Source of the DNA: Gammaproteobacteria bacterium | Lineage (GTDB): Bacteria > Pseudomonadota > Gammaproteobacteria > Pseudomonadales > Pseudohongiellaceae | DNA: 19,102 nucleotides | Assembly (NCBI GenBank): GCA_007571115.1 | Contig: RKSA01000247.1 | Coordinates: 1-19,102 of the forward strand | Direction of reading: 5' to 3' | In this document: positions 15,409 through 19,102 of the stretch, piece after piece | How positions within the stretch are numbered: the first letter of the stretch is position 1 | Layout of the letters: every line of letters begins with the position of its first letter | Notes under the pieces: model-generated | What the model was told of the DNA's origin: nothing | What the model saw: only the letters and a program-made list of their open reading frames with translations | Database searches by the model: none | Program-made: the position numbers and the translations under genes

Positions 15409-15474
15409 ACGCTTGTGCAGAACCACTTCTCTGGTGGCTTCGAACGAGGCCGCGCGGTGGAACGCCTGTGCTTG

Positions 15475-15828
15475 CTAGATCGAAAACGAAGCGCCGCAGC
15501 CGCAGGTGGTCGCGGCCATCGGGTTGTCGACGATGAAGCGCGCCCCTTCGAGCCCTTCGACATAATCAACCTTGGCGCCGACGAGGTACTGATAGCTGAG
15601 CGGATCGACGAGCAGGCTTGCGCCCTTGTTGCGAATGACGGTGTCGTCGTCTGCGACTTCCTCGTCGAAGGAAAATCCGTACTGAAAGCCCGAACAGCCG
15701 CCGCCCGTGACGAAAACGCGCAACTTCAGCTTGTCGTTGCCCTCTTCGGCGATCAGCCGATGCACCTTGTCGGCGGCCTGATCGGTAAAGAACATCGCCG
15801 TGGCGTCCTGGGTCTGCACTGCGGACAT
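15475..15828 (-). CDS. erpA: A-type iron-sulfur cluster carrier ErpA
   Basis: ErpA receives Fe-S clusters from the ISC or SUF scaffold and delivers them to target enzymes, notably those of isoprenoid synthesis. The 117-residue protein follows the E. coli sequence closely as I recall it. It shows KLKLRVFVTGGGCSGFQYGF with the first cluster cysteine, then LVDPLSYQYLVGAKVDY, and ends TTCGCGASFSI with the CxC pair. Three conserved cysteines are intact. The ATG at 15828 is preferred because its length matches ErpA and GGAG/AGG elements precede it. An ATG six codons upstream (15846) is possible. It converges with the M23 peptidase gene over a 96-nt gap and has its own likely promoter upstream. Confidence 0.96.
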   Translation of the reverse strand: MSAVQTQDATAMFFTDQAADKVHRLIAEEGNDKLKLRVFVTGGGCSGFQYGFSFDEEVADDDTVIRNKGASLLVDPLSYQYLVGAKVDYVEGLEGARFIVDNPMAATTCGCGASFSI

Positions 15829-15905
15829 GACTGCCTGATTCTCCATGAAACACGATGAAACACGCGACCAGCCCGATCCTGCCGACCAGCCAATCAGCAA
15901 GCCCC

Positions 15906-15935
15906 ATTGTAACGCAGCGCCCCCACCGCAGTCAG
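15906..15935 (-). promoter_or_regulatory. probable erpA promoter
   Basis: On the minus strand CTGACT (15935-15930), an 18-nt spacer and TACAAT (15911-15906) resemble a sigma70 promoter, with transcription starting near 15899. A tandem repeat of the 10-mer ATGAAACACG (15845-15864, plus-strand reading) lies between it and the erpA start, in the leader. Confidence 0.45.
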
Positions 15936-16010
15936 CCGCCTGTGCTGGTTCGTGTAGAGAACAAATAAACCGTCCGGCCCACCACCGAAAGGCTGGGGCT
16001 TCGTTCGGGG

Positions 16011-19000
16011 TCAGAAGTTCCAGCGGGCGCGGGCGTAGATGCGGCGGCCGCGGGGGTCGAACACGGTTGCGTCGTAGTTGAGGCTGCCGGCTTCGCGGTA
16101 GGGCAGCTTCTCGTCGAGCACGTCGAGCGCGCCGATGATGAAATCGGTCGTGCCGTAGGATGAATTGGCCCAGGCGTGGGAATAGCGGTATTGCACGTCC
16201 CAGCTCTGGTAGCTGTCGATCTCGCGCCTGACCAGTGAGCGCACGAAGTCGTTGCCATTGGCGTACACCGAGTCGTAGGACAGATCCCGATACGAGCCGA
16301 TGTGCCGGTTGATGACGGTCACGCCGTGGCGGCCGTGTTGCCAACTGAAGGAAATGCGGCCCTTGTTGTCGGGAAGCGAGCGGACGAGCAAGTCGTCGCC
16401 CGTGGTTCCGGCAGCATCGAGGACACCGGTATTGAGCAGCCCCAGTTCGGTGCCGGGGACATCGATCAGCGTGTATTGCCCCACATGGGTGTAATCGGCG
16501 CCGAGGCGGAAGCGGCCAAGCTCGCTGGCCCAGTGGTATGCGATCTTGACATCGATGCCATCGGCCTTGATCCGGCCCGAATTCACGGCGCGCAAGGTCA
16601 GGGTGACGAGATCCGCGGTTTCGCTGCCTTCGCTGCGCTGGATCCCCGGAACCAGATACAGTTTCGGATTGACGACGCAGTTCTCGCGTTGGGCCGAATC
16701 GCGGCCGAACCTGGCTTCGAGCGCCGCCGGGTCGCAGGGCACGTTGGGCCGTGACGAGTCGAGCGAGATCGAATCGTTGAGAATGTAGTTGCCGGGATCG
16801 TCACGCACCTGCAAGAAGCGTTCGATCTCGGGAAGGATCGCCAGATTGGGCGATTCAGGCAGCACCCGGTCGCGCACTGCAAAGCGCCAGAAATCAGCCT
16901 GCAGGCGCAGGCCCTCGAGTTTGCCGCCTGGCGTCCAGAGCAAACCGACGTTGTGCGTGTCGGCATACTCGTTGCCGATCGACGGCGCCGGGCTGCCGAG
17001 CGTGTACGTCTCCTCGACTTCGCCATTTTCCACGCTGGGCTCCTCGAGTCCGGCGCGAACGCGCTGGTTCGAGATCGGGTCGTTGAAGCTGACGAGGCTC
17101 GCTTCGAAGCCTTCCTCGATGATGCCGATGTTCGGTGCGCGGAACGACTGCGAGTACGAGGCGCGCAGCAGCAGCTCGTCGACCGGTCGCCAACTCATGG
17201 CGAGCTTTGGCGACAGTTCCGAACCGATGTTGCCGCCGTAGTCCTCCCAGCGCAGTGCGAGCTGGGTCGCGACGTTTTCCATGAATGGCAGCGACAGTTC
17301 GCCGAACAGCGCCGAGGTCGTGCGCGTGTTGTCGAAGTTGAAGATGCACTGCGAGCATTCGAGGTTGTCCGAAACGTAGTGGAACTCGTTCGGCACGCCG
17401 TTCTCGTCGTAATCGAGAATCGCGTTCCTGCCCGGATCGTTGATCGCGGGGGCGATCGAATGGGCATTGCGCCGACGGTATTGCGCGCCTGCCGCGAACG
17501 CCGCCTCGCCACCGGCCATGTCGAACAGCGCGCCGCTGACCATGGCATCGAGCACGCCAAGCGTGTTGCGCTTGTCGGTGCGCAGCACGGTCAAGTTGAT
17601 CCAGTCCATCAATTGCGGATCGTTGACGACGTTGGGCCTGGTGAACTGGGAGAGGAACGGGTTGTAGAACATGCAGCCGTCCTTGCCGTGATTGTTGCTC
17701 GTCAAGGCGTAGGAGAGCGCTTCCCGGGTCATGAACACGTAGCCCGGAAAGAACGTCTGGTAGGCGAAGCTCGCCCAGTTGCCGTAGATGTTCGGAACGA
17801 ATCCGTCAGCGACCGGGGCATTGATGAAATCGAAATCGGCAACTCCGTTGGGAGTGCAGTTGGGCCCACCCAGGCCATTGACCGCGAGTTCGGCGCGTTG
17901 CCGGTGGAAGGTCTGGTACGACTGCTCGTTGGACGTTTGCGACCACGAATAGCCGAGGTCGTAGTTCCAGTCGCGCCCATCGACCTGGAACTCGCCGCGC
18001 AGCCCCGTCTGCACCAGCGACTCCCGGGTATTGGTGAAGTTCGAGCGCTCACCGTTACGCGGGATGTTGTCGCGAACGTTCGGCCAGACCACCGTGTTGG
18101 GGCCGCCGTTCGCCAAGGCGATCGGGTGATTCGGCACATCGGCCGCAGTCAGCGGCACAAGCCCGATCGCCGGAGCGAAATAGCCGAGTTCAAGCTGCTG
18201 CCCGACCACGCCGACCAGCGCGGCCAGGTCATGGGTGCCGGGAGTTGCGAGGAACACGAGCGGGCCGCGACTAGTGCTCGATCCTCCGGTGTTGTTGATT
18301 CCGCCACCTTCGAGAAAGATCTCGTTCTCCATGTGGCTGGCAAAGGCGTACAGCTCTGCCGCTTCACCAAAACCATGGGAGAAGGCTGCGGCAAGGCTCG
18401 CTCGCCGGGTGTCCCTGGCAAGAAAGTTGAAGCGGGTCACGTCCTCGAGGCAGGCGCCGCTGCGCTCGCCGCGCCGCTCGCGCAAGCTGCCGATCTGGAA
18501 CGGGATTCCGCTGGTCCCTTGCAGGGACTCGCATAGCGGGTCGCTGTATTCGAGAATGCCGAGACCGCCTTCGGCGACATTGCGCGCGACGACTTCCTGG
18601 TTGATCCAGGCAGGGTTGACCTCGGTGCCGAACAGCGAAATGTTGAACACGGCAGGCTGCGGCGCCTGGCCGAGGCTCGAAACCGGTGCGAGAAACTCCG
18701 AGTTTGCATCAATGAAATTGCCGTGCTCGATGGGAATCTTGTCGCGTTCGAACAGTTCTGCGGCGACGACGAAATTGCTGTTGCCGCGATCGCTCGCCCA
18801 GCCCCAGATGCCGCTGGCGGTCCTGTCGAAGGCGCCGCTAGCGGCTGCGACTCCCTGGATGTCGCCGTAGAGCTCGACTCCCGCAAAATCGGTTCGCATG
18901 ACGATATTGACGACTCCCGCCACCGCGTCGGCGCCGTAGAGCGCCGAGCCGCCATCGGTCAGCACCTCGATGCGATCGGTCATCACAAGCGGAATCGCGT

Positions 19001-19102
19001 TGAGGTTGACGAACTCGCCGCCGGAGCGCGTCGTGCCGGCAGTAGGCGCAAGGCGCTTGCCGTTAATCCGAGTCAAGGTCGCTGTCTCGACAAGATTGAG
19101 CA
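16011..19102 (-). CDS. large TonB-dependent outer-membrane receptor (5' end beyond right edge)
   Basis: A second TonB-dependent receptor, read leftwards, with about 1029 residues inside the window. The frame is open to the right edge, so the signal peptide, TonB box and start are missing. The plug shows LTRINGKRLAPTAG, NAIPLVMTDRIEVLTDGGSA, LYGADAVAGVVNIVM and later the barrel signature region RASYSQSFRAPNIG. It ends in the C-terminal ARARWNF with a terminal phenylalanine, as expected for outer-membrane barrel assembly. A CSQC pair in an extracellular-type loop (near NLECSQCIFNF) is notable. It is not related by position to the salvage locus; it lies upstream of erpA on the same strand with a 164-nt gap. 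The substrate is unknown. Confidence 0.93.
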   Translation of the reverse strand, partial: LNLVETATLTRINGKRLAPTAGTTRSGGEFVNLNAIPLVMTDRIEVLTDGGSALYGADAVAGVVNIVMRTDFAGVELYGDIQGVAAASGAFDRTASGIWGWASDRGNSNFVVAAELFERDKIPIEHGNFIDANSEFLAPVSSLGQAPQPAVFNISLFGTEVNPAWINQEVVARNVAEGGLGILEYSDPLCESLQGTSGIPFQIGSLRERRGERSGACLEDVTRFNFLARDTRRASLAAAFSHGFGEAAELYAFASHMENEIFLEGGGINNTGGSSTSRGPLVFLATPGTHDLAALVGVVGQQLELGYFAPAIGLVPLTAADVPNHPIALANGGPNTVVWPNVRDNIPRNGERSNFTNTRESLVQTGLRGEFQVDGRDWNYDLGYSWSQTSNEQSYQTFHRQRAELAVNGLGGPNCTPNGVADFDFINAPVADGFVPNIYGNWASFAYQTFFPGYVFMTREALSYALTSNNHGKDGCMFYNPFLSQFTRPNVVNDPQLMDWINLTVLRTDKRNTLGVLDAMVSGALFDMAGGEAAFAAGAQYRRRNAHSIAPAINDPGRNAILDYDENGVPNEFHYVSDNLECSQCIFNFDNTRTTSALFGELSLPFMENVATQLALRWEDYGGNIGSELSPKLAMSWRPVDELLLRASYSQSFRAPNIGIIEEGFEASLVSFNDPISNQRVRAGLEEPSVENGEVEETYTLGSPAPSIGNEYADTHNVGLLWTPGGKLEGLRLQADFWRFAVRDRVLPESPNLAILPEIERFLQVRDDPGNYILNDSISLDSSRPNVPCDPAALEARFGRDSAQRENCVVNPKLYLVPGIQRSEGSETADLVTLTLRAVNSGRIKADGIDVKIAYHWASELGRFRLGADYTHVGQYTLIDVPGTELGLLNTGVLDAAGTTGDDLLVRSLPDNKGRISFSWQHGRHGVTVINRHIGSYRDLSYDSVYANGNDFVRSLVRREIDSYQSWDVQYRYSHAWANSSYGTTDFIIGALDVLDEKLPYREAGSLNYDATVFDPRGRRIYARARWNF

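Noticed and set aside
16953..18536. 527-codon plus-strand frame antisense to the second TonB receptor
   Set aside because: The receptor frame has clear family signatures throughout; the antisense translation has none.

Overview
The window is GC-rich, densely coded bacterial DNA. It holds TonB-dependent receptors, an SSS-family symporter, an ErpA-type iron-sulfur carrier, and tyrS lying divergently beside an M23 peptidase gene. These point to a Gram-negative proteobacterium. The tyrS / M23 peptidase / erpA neighbourhood is one I associate with Gammaproteobacteria, and the many large TonB-dependent receptors suggest a Xanthomonas- or Alteromonas-like lifestyle on polymers. That placement is inference; no rRNA is present to settle it.

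Left part (1-10553): an amino-sugar and peptidoglycan-sugar salvage locus. A TonB-dependent receptor (cut by the left edge), an SSS symporter and a BadF/BadG-type amino-sugar kinase run rightwards. Facing them, and ending 16 nt from the kinase across a GC-rich hairpin, is a leftward operon: murQ (MurNAc-6-P etherase), a GntR/UTRA regulator, a SIS-domain glucosamine-6-P deaminase (NagB-II type) and nagA (GlcNAc-6-P deacetylase). Divergent from murQ is a DUF1343/NamZ-type exo-N-acetylmuramidase. A credible sigma70 promoter and GGTATT repeats lie in the shared 140-nt spacer. The inferred flow is: receptor and symporter import sugars; NamZ frees MurNAc; the kinase phosphorylates GlcNAc, GlcN and possibly MurNAc; MurQ turns MurNAc-6-P into GlcNAc-6-P; NagA and the deaminase yield fructose-6-P. 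No dedicated MurNAc kinase or AnmK is visible, so the BadF-type kinase is the prime candidate for the missing step.

Middle part (10554-12392): a TetR-family regulator with a 14-bp perfect palindrome just upstream, a Dam-class adenine methyltransferase, and a broken XRE-type HTH gene. All are leftward and sit directly downstream of tyrS. The methyltransferase segment looks less GC-rich and has no restriction enzyme, suggesting an acquired, eroding restriction-modification remnant.

Right part (12389-19102): tyrS (leftward), a divergent M23 LytM-type peptidoglycan endopeptidase, erpA (leftward, convergent with the peptidase gene) and a second large TonB-dependent receptor whose N-terminus lies beyond the right edge. 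No gene-free stretch exceeds 300 bases; the longest is the roughly 280-nt tyrS/M23 spacer. I saw no rRNA, tRNA, CRISPR array or insertion sequence. Large ORFs antisense to the named genes are treated as shadows.
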